DNA from: an archaeon
GTDB lineage: Archaea; Micrarchaeota; Micrarchaeia; Norongarragalinales; UBA97
DNA: 59,371 nucleotides
Assembly (NCBI GenBank): GCA_020057405.1
Contig: JAGVFW010000007.1
Location: forward strand, 1 to 59,371
Direction: 5' to 3'
Shown: positions 12,801 through 19,400 of the stretch, piece by piece
Numbering within the stretch: the stretch's first letter is position 1
Layout: each line of letters opens with the position of its first letter
The notes under the pieces: model-generated
Told to the model about the DNA's origin: nothing
The model's database searches: none
Seen by the model: the letters and a program-made list of their open reading frames with translations, nothing else
Translations under genes and position numbers: made by a program

Positions 12801-15800
12801 GGGCTGCCGTTGAAGAAAATTCCGCTTGAGGCGGTTGACGCAGTTCCGTTCTCCCAGAAGTTGCACCCGCGGACGGTGATGTTGTCGAGGCCGGTTGTGC
12901 TGAAGTTGGCCCCCATGCCCGGGCCGGCTTGGGCGTAGAAGATGTTGTACCCGCCGCAGTCAAGGGTGACGTTCGAGGTGGTGAAGGCAAAGCAGTTGGC
13001 GTTGTTTGCCACGCTCGTGTTTAGTTGGTAGAGTGAATTCCACCCGTCCTGCGCTCCGCGGTAGGAGAGCGCCTGGCAACCGGAAATTGCGTATGCGTTG
13101 GTCGTGGTGAGCGTGAAGATTGGCGTCACGTTCATCGCGATTTCATTGTCCCAGACGTAAACTCTCCAGCGGAGTGTCGCGCCCGGCGTGGAGTTTAGCA
13201 CTGCAGTCATGTTCGTCTGGTTGACTGTGCCGTTGAGGGCGGCGTTTACCGTCACGTTGTAGAACGTGCCGTTGCCGTTGTCAAACTCAAACGAGTAGTT
13301 CATCAGCTGGATGTCGTCCGTCCAGTTGACGATGAACTTTGTCGACTGGCCGGCTTGAGCCCCATCAGTGCGGTTGTTCGACCACTGGGGCGGCTGGGCG
13401 GTGGCGTAGCTGACGTCGAGGTACGGCCTCCAGCCGGGCGTGGCGTGGTCGCCGGCCGCCCACGAGCCGTTTAGGGAGCCGGCTCCGCTGCCGCTTACGT
13501 TGAAGCCGACTTTGAACAGGTCGTCGCCTGCAGCAACGCTACTGATGTTCAATAACGCATTGGCGTTCATGGTGAAGTTAACGAGTCCGCTTGCGGTTTT
13601 GCAGAGGGTGCTCTGGTTGTACAGCGTGCCGTTGTTGATGTCGGCCCACAGCAGCGTGTTGCCGGCAGTGTTGTCGCCGTAGGCACTCACATTCGCGTTA
13701 AGCTCGTTGAACGCGCAGCGTGGCGCCTGAGTCGTTGGGTTGAGATAAATGGTTATGTTAGCTGCCGAGATGCTCGCGCCGCTGGGTATGGTGCTGACGT
13801 TGAAGACCAGGAACGCAAGAAAGTTTGATTCTTCAGACGCGCCGCAGGCAAGGGACCAAACATCGAACCCATTCAAATTGGTGTTAGTGTGCCTGATGTA
13901 GGCGCTGGCGTCGCAGGCTATGCCGATGTGGCCGTCGGAAGTGCCGGTGGTGTTGGTGTAGAAGCGGACGGTCGTCGGCTGTGAGGTGGGGTACGCGCCG
14001 TGGTACTGCAGCTGGACTGTTTGGCTTGAGGTGAGGGAGAAGTTAGTCGTATTATAGTAAGTCAGGTTGAACCACGAGAAGTTGTAGGGCGTGTAGTTGA
14101 TGTTGGTTGCGGCGTTGCCGATTGATTGCGTGATGAGTAGCCAGCTTGTGAGGCCGCTTGAGTCGGTCACCTGGTTTAGGTACATCGGGTTGGTGTTGAG
14201 GCCCGAGGCGTTTGAGACATTCACGCGCGCGCCGGGGATGAGCGTGCCGTTGTCAAAGCTCGCGTTCGCCCGCACGTACCACTGGATTGTCAGGTTGTTG
14301 CCACTGCCAGCTCCCCACGCGACTACCGACTGCGAGAAAGTCGTGTTCTTCACCGTCAGGTTCGAGCTGTCGCCAAGGAACAAGTCATCAGTGAGGCTTG
14401 CGCAGCCGGAACTGCAGGTGTTGATGACGCTATTGTTCATCAAAGTCAGGCGCGAGTTGCTCGCGTTGAAGCCCGCCTGCTTGTAGGTGACAGTCAGGTT
14501 CTCGAATGTCGTGTAGTTGGTCGCGTTGAGGAACACGCCTGTCGACGTGGTTGCCGAGACTGTTGCCACGTCGCTTGTAATCGTGGCGTTAGTGCTGTTG
14601 ACTAAGATTAGGCCGTGGGAAGTTGCACCCGACGTTGTGTAGTTGTTTGCAGATGCAGTCAAGCCCGCAATGTCAGTTAGCACGGCGGCGTGCGAGCTGG
14701 ATGTCGTCGTCATCACCGCGTTATTAAGCAGCGTGAGGTTGCCCGCCGGGTTGCCCGTGCCCGAGCCGTTAAGGTAGATTGCGGGCGAGCCGGTGCTCGA
14801 CGAGTTTTGGAAGAACTTGCAGTTCTTTATCGTCACGTTGTCCCAGCCCGTGGCGCTGAAGTTGATGCCAACGCCGGGGTTGCTCTGGCCGTAGAAGATG
14901 GAATAACCTGCGCAGTCTAAAGTCACGTTCGCCGAGCCAATGGTGAGGCAGTTGCTAGCGCCGAACATGCTCTGGTTTACACTGTAAAGCGAGTTCCATC
15001 CCGCGCCACTCGTAGGGCCGTTGTATGCAACCGTTTGGCAACTGCCGACCGTGCCGCCGCCCTCGGGCGCGCCTGCAGTGTAGCGTACGATGAGCCTTGG
15101 TTTCCAGGCGGCGGTTGCGCTTTCACTTGAGGAGATTAAGCCGATTACCATGGTGTTTCCGTCCTGGCTTGAGTTGATGCCGAGCCGGAACAAGTTGTTG
15201 CCCGTCAGGACGCTTTGTATGTCCGTTAGCGCCTGTGCGGTGAGCGTGACGTTCTTCAGGCCGGTTGAGGTGCACCAGTTACTGTAATTGTAGGCCGTGC
15301 CGTTGTTCATGTCAGCAAAGAATGCCGCGTTGCCGGCTGCATTGTCGGCGTAGTCGCTTGCATTGGCGTCAAGGGGCATGATTCCGCAGTTGTTATTGCC
15401 AACCCCGGTTTCCACGTAGGCGGTCAGGTTTACCTCGTTTATTGTTGACGTGCTCGGAATGTAGGTGGTGTTGAAGATTATCCATGCCCGATAGTTGACG
15501 GGGCCGGTATCACAGGGCGGCACCATCGTGCTCTTGCCGATGCTCAGCGTGCTTCCGGAAGTGGTGCGCGTGTAGGTGGGGCACTCGTCGTCGCCGATGT
15601 GCCCGTCGCTGGTGCTCGTCTGGTTGATGTAGAGCCCTATCGTGGGGTCGATTGTGACAGGGTACTGGCGGCCCGCGTCTGCAAGCCAAATTGGGTCGGC
15701 GTTCACGGTGATGCGCTTGCCGTTGCCCGAGAGCGTCATCGTCACTGCGTTTGAGAATGCGCCTGCGGCGTCTGTCATGAATGGTGCTTGCGCCACGAAG

Positions 15801-17683
15801 ACGGGAGCGCTCGAGCGGCTGTCCGTAAAGAGTATGTCGTTGCCCGACTGCTCGGCGTCAAGGTTGCGCGTGTTGATGTTGTAGGTGAAGGTGGTCGGGG
15901 CCTGGACGGTATTGAGGATGATTTCCTCCTTTATGCCCGCGCTCGTGCTGGTCAGCTTGAGGTCGGTGTTTGCAAAGGCAGTGGCGTATGTTACGCTGTT
16001 TGCGTCTGAAGCGGCGATTGCGCTGTTGCGGGCACCCACGAGCTTGAATTCCACGCGGGCATCTCCCGCCTCGATTTCGTAGTCCGTGGGGCTTGCAAGG
16101 TCGCCTGAGAAAGTGCCCTTGACCTTATTGGCTTTGGTGCGCAGTTTCTGGCCGACTTGCTCTAGCGCCGTGTCAATCTCTACGAGCTGGCCGTTTTCCT
16201 CGAAAAATAGGTCGCCGGAAGAGATTTCGGCTGTTATCGAGCCGTCGTCGTTGAGGAAATGCCTAGAGAACTTGCTGCGTTTTTCAACAAGCTCGCGCAG
16301 GCGCTTTACTGCTTTCTTTTCGTCCTTCGCGAGCTTCTTTCTCAGCTTCTCGCTGGAGACGAAGGTGAATACGTCTGTCGCATTCCAGTTGCCGTAGGAG
16401 TCGTTTGCGAAGACGCGCCAGCGCGAGGTGCCGTTGGCGGTGACGGCCTTCGAACGGCTGCTGTAGTTTGCAACGCCGTTCATCTCGGTCCAAGAGTCGT
16501 TGGAAAAGTTGCCATTGCCATCGTCAAACTCGAGGATAAAGCCCGAAAGGCTCGTGTTGTCCACCCAAAAGACGGAGAACGTAGTAAGCAGAGACTTGTC
16601 GTCCTCAGTTGTCGTGTTTTCAAACCATTTTGGCGCCTCGGTATCAAAAGGCAATGGCGTCGGGGTCGCGGTTGCTTGCGGGGCCGGCGTTAGCACGAGC
16701 TTGCGGACGCCTAACTTCACCGCGTCAAGGGCCAGCAGGACTTTTGGAAGCTGCGTGCTTGCGACGAGCTTGAATTTCATCGGCGCTGCAATCATGCCAA
16801 GCGTGTCCGCGTTTGCAGTGCATTCTTGGGTCTCAAGTTGCCCGCCGATTTCAATTCCGGGGCAAACGAGAGTCCACGTGTTGTCAATGAGTGCATACAC
16901 GTCAACAGTTGCCGCAGCTGAAGCGCTTTGGAAGAACACCGCGCGCGGGCCCGACGAGAAGTTGCCACCCGGAGTAGGCGTCGGGGTTGGAGTAGGTTCG
17001 GGCGTGGGTTCCGGCGTCGGCGTTTCAGCCGGCTGCGGAGTCGGCGTTATCTCCGGCGTTGGCTCGGGAGTCGGCGTCTCAGTAGCTTGCGGCGTCGGAG
17101 TAATTGTTTCGTTAGTCTCATTCGCCGCCGGCGTCGGGGTGATAGTTTCATTTGTTTCATTGCCAGCGGGCGTCGGGGTTATTGTTTCGTCAACCACATT
17201 CACGCCGCCAGCTTGCGGCGTCGGAGTAGCAGGTTCGACACTCGCCTCGACGCTTGGCTCCGGGGTTATTGTTTCATTCGCTTCCGGCGTCGCCTCAAGC
17301 ACCTCTGCCGCCGAGGCGGTTATCGCGATGGTAAACGAACTCCAGTCCTCCGGCGCTTCGCTTGCATTAAACTCGAGCTCAATTGAAGTCTGGTTCGGCG
17401 TTGCAAGCGGCAAGTCGGCGGTAATGCCGTCCTCCTCGTAGACCTGCAAAGTTATGACCGACGGCACAACGCCTGCGACGACTGCACTGTCAAGCGACAT
17501 CATCATAGCGCCGCCAAAGCCGCCGAAAAGAACGCCCGTAATTTCCTGGCTCAAAAGCCAGCCGAGCAGCACGAGCACAGTGGAGACTACGACTACGGTA
17601 GTTAAGGAAACTAGCCAGTCAGGCCTTTCCTTCCCTCCTCTCGACGCACCGCTAGTAGCGATGCTGGATGCCCTGCCGTGCAT
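896..17683 (-). CDS. Giant modular surface protein with DNRLRE-like, beta-helix and LamG domains
   Basis: One uninterrupted frame encodes about 5,595 aa. I start it at the ATG at 17683, since a TATA box lies 30 nt upstream; an in-frame TTG at 17701 is the alternative. Order: transmembrane anchor (residues ~22-50); Pro/Thr-rich stalk (~128-234); Fn3-like segment (~348-428); a region ending in a YPVTIDPT motif (~676) as found before DNRLRE domains; DNRLRE-like modules (~681-874 and ~1231-1431); six right-handed beta-helix blocks, each opening with a conserved Cys-containing segment (...LDCxGYxxxYAQ...) and closing with a WYxRANVTW cap domain; two LamG/concanavalin-like domains (~4861-5078, ~5108-5338); a C-terminal Ig-like domain. 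It is very rich in Asn-X-Thr/Ser sequons. There is no C-terminal anchor, so it probably projects outward from the N-terminal membrane segment. An adhesin or carbohydrate-binding role is inferred. Confidence 0.93.
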   Translation of the reverse strand: MHGRASSIATSGASRGGKERPDWLVSLTTVVVVSTVLVLLGWLLSQEITGVLFGGFGGAMMMSLDSAVVAGVVPSVITLQVYEEDGITADLPLATPNQTSIELEFNASEAPEDWSSFTIAITASAAEVLEATPEANETITPEPSVEASVEPATPTPQAGGVNVVDETITPTPAGNETNETITPTPAANETNETITPTPQATETPTPEPTPEITPTPQPAETPTPEPTPEPTPTPTPTPGGNFSSGPRAVFFQSASAAATVDVYALIDNTWTLVCPGIEIGGQLETQECTANADTLGMIAAPMKFKLVASTQLPKVLLALDAVKLGVRKLVLTPAPQATATPTPLPFDTEAPKWFENTTTEDDKSLLTTFSVFWVDNTSLSGFILEFDDGNGNFSNDSWTEMNGVANYSSRSKAVTANGTSRWRVFANDSYGNWNATDVFTFVSSEKLRKKLAKDEKKAVKRLRELVEKRSKFSRHFLNDDGSITAEISSGDLFFEENGQLVEIDTALEQVGQKLRTKANKVKGTFSGDLASPTDYEIEAGDARVEFKLVGARNSAIAASDANSVTYATAFANTDLKLTSTSAGIKEEIILNTVQAPTTFTYNINTRNLDAEQSGNDILFTDSRSSAPVFVAQAPFMTDAAGAFSNAVTMTLSGNGKRITVNADPIWLADAGRQYPVTIDPTIGLYINQTSTSDGHIGDDECPTYTRTTSGSTLSIGKSTMVPPCDTGPVNYRAWIIFNTTYIPSTSTINEVNLTAYVETGVGNNNCGIMPLDANASDYADNAAGNAAFFADMNNGTAYNYSNWCTSTGLKNVTLTAQALTDIQSVLTGNNLFRLGINSSQDGNTMVIGLISSSESATAAWKPRLIVRYTAGAPEGGGTVGSCQTVAYNGPTSGAGWNSLYSVNQSMFGASNCLTIGSANVTLDCAGYSIFYGQSNPGVGINFSATGWDNVTIKNCKFFQNSSSTGSPAIYLNGSGTGNPAGNLTLLNNAVMTTTSSSHAAVLTDIAGLTASANNYTTSGATSHGLILVNSTNATITSDVATVSATTSTGVFLNATNYTTFENLTVTYKQAGFNASNSRLTLMNNSVINTCSSGCASLTDDLFLGDSSNLTVKNTTFSQSVVAWGAGSGNNLTIQWYVRANASFDNGTLIPGARVNVSNASGLNTNPMYLNQVTDSSGLTSWLLITQSIGNAATNINYTPYNFSWFNLTYYNTTNFSLTSSQTVQLQYHGAYPTSQPTTVRFYTNTTGTSDGHIGIACDASAYIRHTNTNLNGFDVWSLACGASEESNFLAFLVFNVSTIPSGASISAANITIYLNPTTQAPRCAFNELNANVSAYGDNTAGNTLLWADINNGTLYNQSTLCKTASGLVNFTMNANALLNISSVAAGDDLFKVGFNVSGSGAGSLNGSWAAGDHATPGWRPYLDVSYATAQPPQWSNNRTDGAQAGQSTKFIVNWTDDIQLMNYSFEFDNGNGTFYNVTVNAALNGTVNQTNMTAVLNSTPGATLRWRVYVWDNEIAMNVTPIFTLTTTNAYAISGCQALSYRGAQDGWNSLYQLNTSVANNANCFAFTTSNVTLDCGGYNIFYAQAGPGMGANFSTTGLDNITVRGCNFWENGTASTASSGIFFNGSPSTLALNLTIYNNSFRTNSLRSVGVQVATANQTNITGNTFTANGSTAHAINLTNSTYSWIATNVMTTNASNAYGIFVLNSNFSNITSNVINTNTSTGIYFAAYAVNQNVSKNTIVTNGTSSNGIQTVTAFGFLNVSENTIDLNGTAAYAVIFSGSNQNLFIQSNTLRTNSSGNPISVASTANANITGNTLVARGTAAGISAAASVNVTGNSITTWGGGSGFASSNGMAGGWISGNTIVINGSGNGISLSAISNVIISNNTIYTNSTSNNGISVSWALGGNANNRIDNNVIISNGTSAVGIREVDGTNVNVSFNYIKTSGTQGYGIYVSGTTTQNFVNFSYNNILTNGSYAHGIYISSVVAKVNFTGNTILTNGTGAYGVLIEKATSVNFTNTTIASRGGALAVNGSASIQFVNGSITPCTSGCDAAYFDLNLSGNSGLRLLNTTFNRSAVTWGAGTGNNLTLDWYARANVTWTNSTPIVGALVNITNATNPATNPMFANLVAGTDGATPWWTVTQFFGNNTVNTSFTPHNFTAYNLTSGAISNFNSTNATINSSQTAWITMSSITHTNCDSLAYRGTEEGLNSLYTLSADIAASANCFTITTSNVTLDCLGHRVYYGQAGPGMGVNFSTTGLDNVTIRGCNFISNNSAASNSPALYFNGTAANKATNLTLFNNSIVTNGAGASGIYLNNTLTVNISKSSIYTNGASAHAVNVTNSSSLTISNNTITTNATGAYGVYLQTTNNTNLSSNVFILNTSTAAYIHQGYLERIALNTININGSISEASNGILLSSSFASNVTSNTVYTNGTSSYGIQLYQAGSNTVDFNTIGTNGSIAYGIYGNSLSTVNNFSFNTVRTQSGDGIQIGDSSSQLVSRNTVYANASSLAGIRIYAFGGPAVQNNIIENNLVQNNATTGYGIGVSCASDGGNCNSNTIQSNVVSTFGATGTGIRIENQGGTVDSTVVWRNSVNTTGSTSHGIYLAAANWANVTDNAVNTSGTTAHGVYIDGNSGVGAADGSNVSENAVYTYGAQAMGIYASASHYGNYTNNTVTTAGTGEAHAAHFYNSLNNTLSHNTFRPGAIGPYSLYLNGSNYTASSYDVIDGNGKSTMLNLTNSRLSTFTNDTIKIGSITSGVSVAVTLDSNATLTNTTTQINTEIPPKKISYQFGTANAITQKWYARANVTWTNSTPIVGAFVNVTNATNPATNPLHFNQPADSTGATGWLLVTEFIGNSTANVTYTPHNFTAYNLTAGTISNFNSTNASVTSTQTVWITLSSVPTTNCGPLYYTGATDGWNTLYTVGADLTAAGTCYTIAGNNVTLDCLGHRIRYAQTLNGSGVNFSTLGLDNVTIRGCIFDANSSVMNITTALNITGASGDYSNNITIYNNTLVSNGDWPFRTFNVLMTFVSNSNMSSNNVTHIAGEVALELEAVHNTFFASNNIMDLFAGYSAIGYGGTAYGNTFRANNITVTGGSTNGYQTGGQAVINNTFEYNLVFDTASPAFGNIGHPIWLRTSANNNTIRFNTINTTGTLGHGILVQGNNNILQSNTINTTGNLSSGIVLLGSSATGNVVIGNTINTTGVNSSGINLTTAPLNNITFNRVRTYGAESSALYARDSNFAIIRSNTLNATGSAAFALLLFASNGTNSSLNTMQANSGGVNSTRSSRNNTLEMDSIIRCGACASTYADFILEYDSNLTAVNATFNQSAVSWGSGTKNNLTIRWYARANVTWTNYTPIVGARVNITNATSAAGNQMHANLLVGSDGATAWSLVTQFEGNNTANFSYTPHNFTVVNYSQSAWQLNNTNATMNASMTVWITLSQTTPSSCGALAYHGAERGLNSLYTLSNDVASAGNCFTFTTPNITLDCLGYNVYYAQSGTGMGANFSTTGLDNITVQGCNFWENSTSANSTGIYFNGTPTDASKNITIYNNSFRTNSLQSVGVQIENSNQTNVTGNIFTTTGWGAVALNYSNSSYIWIATNVMTTNATNAVPIYFKTSNNYTNITGNSIVSNTSTGIQFGMYATGENITGNTIRINGSNSPTIYGIYISAGGTVGFGAVNISRNTIDINSTGAAAITISNGNTGTTMFVTGNVISTNGSGGSAISGAYTGVVNATSNTIVLRGATAGGINVAGNITGNRITLLGTSETGISGGGTTTVKYITENTIFLNNTGSIGISVAQLDGGIINNNTIQGNGTNAIAIKSFTSISGNTLMAIEGNQIKLNATGSQGIYESDGSGVNVSYNYIKTFGSQSYGIYVIRTTTQGFVNFSYNNILTNDSYAHGIYVAASSGTVGIINFTGNAISTNGTGAYGILLERATAVNFTNTTITSRAGAIASNGSYANQFVNGTINYCTAGCDANYFDVNLTGNSDLRLLNTTINQSAINWGAGLANNLTIQWYARANVTWTNSTPINGANVNVTNATSATTNPMFLNLVAGADGATPWWVVTQFFGNNTANVTYTPHNFSATNYSQGTWQFNGTNATVNRSQTVWVALTQVTPATSQTCGALAYRGAEEAENSLYTLTTDVASDANCFTITSPNVTLDCLGYNVFYAQTGIGLGVNFSAEGFDNITIRGCTFVQNGTSQNSSAIYLNGTGNNIAINLTIRNNTILTNGASSIGILFNNTRTLNITLNTVVTNGTTAGALNITNSSSVTIFANTLTANGSRSPAIGLRTTNSTNITANTLYTNGSNAVGINVGISSLNNWIISNTITTNGSSANGILFPTNAKANVTGNTIVTRGASAPGIATGSSSVGMMFNVTRNSITTWGDNSNGISIASSQSTPIITENTIVTNGTSSNGISDCGSTNGILSNNTIYTNGSSANALALSKCTSGNSDNVAEYNILITNGTSATALHGQDGTNNNISYNYLKTFGTSSYGIYLTSLGSAQQFVNYSYNNILTNGTSAHGIYGQTGTFPPADINFTGNAISTNGTGAYGVYMQDAYATNFTNTTITSRAGGIKADNALGNQFINGTINYCTAGCDAGYFDINMSTSSDLRLLNTTFNRSAVLWDVSANNNLTIDWFVRANVTWSNYTVIPGAYVNITNATSATTNPLLSNLVTDSTGVTGWFTVTQFIGNNTVNANYTPHVLTAVNYSNTNTTNATMNASQTVWITFSNNGLYLGSVTVGPATIDLTPGPDNTSIACWSTLIDFNGFGSATASGTLEETALYTKLSAYGTANLSLGVMNNTVVNDSASVFSPYRSNSFTPTNGTYFSTPLRPSGASSGTTLAQANWSWFEAAGLNAEDVVIASLHFENDTKDSSRFNNSGSLGNGTVAATPIFNNSCKIGGCFQFNGFNQFLRLKNGELNFNRTNEYTIAFWVKDNQSATNGALVEKWAGNGGYPFAFRSLPSGSARQVRFLIYNGTLNPGVTGGDISGGGWHHVAGVVNGTQLTNRSIVLYVDGTMVGSGNFTIMAGDINNSDLLSVGARGASSSFYNGSVDELHIWNRSLTSSEISQLIAWENNSDNRGNEGFIHNFTNVSLAFRAKNYTFNDSQLVGWWDLGDSSGNETEALKSLDLSGKGYIATFANTTNASLFPTLNTTSCVVGRCLDFGGVKRQIALTSLTIPAGWFNQSGVTYAAWVKTGSAVASSKAIVGQPNSEVSGNFYVYGGLLMNSSFKAGFMAYTGTVYQIAAGGPAINDNLWHFIVGQYNLTHMSVYVDGSLVNSTPYVDATWTTVPAVNVRIGSPQQITGSSNNYWDGSIDAVKIWNRSITAAEITALYGQGAPSNGSGQESNWSAWTQEYYGNGNASVTGAVGKISQFRASFNATSSNYSAFLKNVTLSFYNASYQRIGIYNASCSTVSANSTGGTANCSFQMRYFYPAGSWSCTVNASDAAASTASRTTTATVNTLVAITVNPSAVAFGTISPGGTSTAQSLNVTNWGNTVLDMTYQDTNLTGPTPNFRNITFDNIKYAWDTTMSDETAFTERGGDSTPNSSYDLAVATVALTSNRTHYFDLHVPSGIIADTYNGFIDFVASQS

Positions 17684-17709
17684 GGCACGAAAAGAAGGCA
17701 AAAGGGCAC

Positions 17710-17716
17710 TTAAATA
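17710..17716 (-). promoter_or_regulatory. TATA box of the giant surface-protein gene
   Basis: Read on the minus strand this is GTATTTAAG. It is centred about 30 nt before the ATG at 17683, the spacing expected for a leaderless archaeal transcript. It supports that ATG over the upstream TTG, which would lie before the predicted transcription start. Confidence 0.6.
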
Positions 17717-17743
17717 CTACGCCGTCAGAGGTTTTCCCGAAAA

Positions 17744-18595
17744 CTAGATGCTTTCAAGGACTGCCGCGAGTGCTAGTGCCGCTATGGAATTAAAGAGCAG
17801 AAGCCCGATGTCGATTGCAATGAGCTTGAACTGGGGTTTAGTGTGGTGCTTGTGCATAATCGCAACGCTAAGCACGCCCCCCGCAATCGCCGCGAGGAAA
17901 TACGCCCCGACTTCAAGCATGCCGTGCGGGAGGATGCGGATGAACACGCTGACGAACTCGCCAAAACCGAACTGCCTAAACTGCTCGCCGATGAAAATGC
18001 CAATGACGCTCGCATTCCACAAAAGCAAGTAGATGGCGCCGACCCCGTAGATGAAGCTGAAGAAGAACATGAACAGAAGCACGACCGTATTGTGTTCAAA
18101 GAGCTTCCAAGCCAGGCCGGGCTTGATCACGCGGCCGCTCACCTCGTAGATGCGCACGAAATTCTGGCCGTTCTCGTTAACCACTTCCGAGCGCGTGGTC
18201 TTGACAAACTCGACTCCAAGGCGCGAGATTTCCTGCTGCTGGGGCCCGAACACGGTTGCGCCAATGGCATCGGGAAGAAACGCGTACCAAAGCAGGTAGG
18301 CGACGAAAGCGCCGGCAAAAAAGAGGGAAAACACCTTCAAAAGCGGCAAGTGGTACTGCCACGCGCGCTTTTGCTCAAGAAGCGCGAGCCGCTTTTCCTC
18401 CTCGTCCTCCTCTTTTATCAAAAGCGAGAGGATAAGCGGGATTGCGGGCGCAAAAGCAAACGTGAGGGCCGCCCCAGCCAGATTGGGCAACGCGATGTTG
18501 ATGAGCACTGCCAAGGACACGAAAAGAACGGCGAGAAAGAAAATCAGGCTCGGCCGTTCCCTAGCGTAACTCGGGTCAACAATTTCCTCAAGCAT
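17744..18595 (-). CDS. SpoIIM/stage II sporulation protein M-like membrane protein
   Basis: This polytopic membrane protein of about 283 aa has hydrophobic helices near residues 15-60, 90-110, 165-195 and at the C-terminus. The segment ILPHGMLEVGAYFLAAIAGG matches the signature region of the SpoIIM family (PF01944), which is widespread in archaea and not tied to sporulation there. A charged Glu/Lys/Arg-rich cytoplasmic loop lies near residue 65. The start is the ATG at 18595, which has GAGGAG 9 nt upstream; an upstream TTG at 18619 is less likely. It lies directly upstream of the giant surface-protein gene in the same direction, but the TATA box between them suggests separate transcription. 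The molecular role of archaeal SpoIIM homologues is not established. Confidence 0.85.
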   Translation of the reverse strand: MLEEIVDPSYARERPSLIFFLAVLFVSLAVLINIALPNLAGAALTFAFAPAIPLILSLLIKEEDEEEKRLALLEQKRAWQYHLPLLKVFSLFFAGAFVAYLLWYAFLPDAIGATVFGPQQQEISRLGVEFVKTTRSEVVNENGQNFVRIYEVSGRVIKPGLAWKLFEHNTVVLLFMFFFSFIYGVGAIYLLLWNASVIGIFIGEQFRQFGFGEFVSVFIRILPHGMLEVGAYFLAAIAGGVLSVAIMHKHHTKPQFKLIAIDIGLLLFNSIAALALAAVLESI

Positions 18596-18780
18596 AGTCG
18601 CGGTCTCCTCGCCACGCAAATAAATGCGGTGTAGTTAATAAAGAAAACGCAAGGACGACCGCACTTTGCGACGAAAAGGCTCGGCGCCCATTGCAGGAGC
18701 AGAATTGCCAGTTCGGCGCCCTTTTAAATCCGGCCTGATTTAAATAATCCGAGCGTCTTTTATTGTGTTGGTGAAGTTAG

Positions 18781-18972
18781 ATGGAAGTTGACATTAACCT
18801 CTTGTACAAGGAGATGAAGACCTTGCACAAGGAAGTCGAAAAAAACAATGCCCTTCTTCTTAGCCTAATTCCTGAGGAGAAAGTCAGCGGAAAGGAACTG
18901 GCGCAGCTGCGCAAGATAAAGGCTGAAATGGATTCTGGCAAGGCCACGCCTTACTCGAAGTCGCTCTTCTAG
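18781..18972 (+). CDS. Putative antitoxin of a RelE-type toxin-antitoxin pair
   Basis: This 63-aa, highly charged, helical protein lies immediately upstream of a RelE/ParE-like toxin gene. The start ATG has GGTGAAG 4-5 nt upstream, and TATA-like GATTTAAATAA lies about 39 nt upstream. Size, charge and gene order fit a type II antitoxin: a DNA- or toxin-binding helix at the N-terminus and a lysine-rich tail. I do not recognise a named antitoxin family, so the call rests mainly on its partner. The stop is 17 nt before the toxin start. Confidence 0.7.
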   Translation: MEVDINLLYKEMKTLHKEVEKNNALLLSLIPEEKVSGKELAQLRKIKAEMDSGKATPYSKSLF

Positions 18973-18989
18973 TTTTACGGTGATTTTCC

Positions 18990-19256
18990 TTGTTTTCCGT
19001 TGTGCTAAGCAACAATGCGCTCAAGGCGTTGCGCAAGTCCGACGCAAAGATGCGCAAGAGAGTGCACGCCGTCATTGCCGTCCTTGGCAGCGAGCCAGTG
19101 CCGGTAAAACATTTCGACGTTTTGAAGCTTGAAGGAGCCGATGGCTACTACCGCATTAGGCTCTCAAGCTACCGACTCAAGTACTTTGTCAACTGGAACG
19201 ACAAGAAAATCCAAATTCTCGACTTTGAACGAAGAGACGAGCACACTTACGGATAA
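18990..19256 (+). CDS. RelE/ParE-family toxin (putative mRNA interferase)
   Basis: This 88-aa protein has the compact RelE/ParE pattern: an N-terminal strand, two helices rich in Lys/Arg (KALRKSDAKMRKRV), a central KLEGADGYYRIRLSSYRLKY region, and a terminal FERRDEHTYG motif. This family usually cleaves mRNA at the ribosome or poisons gyrase. The TTG start at 18990 is preceded by GGTGAT. It follows the antitoxin gene directly, so the two are probably co-transcribed and form one of three toxin-antitoxin pairs in the window. The conserved basic and Tyr/Arg residues suggest an intact toxin. Confidence 0.87.
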   Translation: MFSVVLSNNALKALRKSDAKMRKRVHAVIAVLGSEPVPVKHFDVLKLEGADGYYRIRLSSYRLKYFVNWNDKKIQILDFERRDEHTYG

Positions 19257-19301
19257 GGCCGGCACTGAACTAGGAATACCGCGCCAAAGCAAGGGGGAGA
19301 A

Positions 19302-19373
19302 AGCCTCCGAAGGGATTTGAACCCTCGACCTGTCGCTTACGAAGCGACCGCTCTACCGCTGAGCTACAGAGGC
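19302..19373 (-). tRNA. tRNA-Thr(CGT)
   Basis: The minus strand folds into a full cloverleaf. The acceptor GCCTCTG pairs with CGGAGGC, the anticodon stem GTCGC/GCGAC encloses loop TTCGTAA (anticodon CGT), and the T arm is GAGGG-TTCAAAT-CCCTT. The discriminator base is U, as is usual for archaeal tRNA-Thr. There is no intron. CCA is not encoded. Confidence 0.95.
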
Positions 19374-19400
19374 GCAAAATAATTAGCTTCGCGAATTCTC

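Noticed and set aside
3500-15000. Possible CRISPR array or tandem DNA repeats
   Set aside because: Recurring strings such as GTGTTGTT come from Asn/Thr-rich codons of the beta-helix repeats; spacing is irregular and the frame stays open.
16500-17441. A 313-codon plus-strand frame rich in Val-Gly repeats
   Set aside because: It is the antisense of the Pro/Thr stalk of the giant gene; its Gly/Val repeats mirror Pro/Thr codons and it has no promoter or ribosome site.
17843-18634. A 263-codon plus-strand frame opposite the SpoIIM-like gene
   Set aside because: It is a charged low-complexity shadow of a membrane-protein gene that has a good start and family signature.
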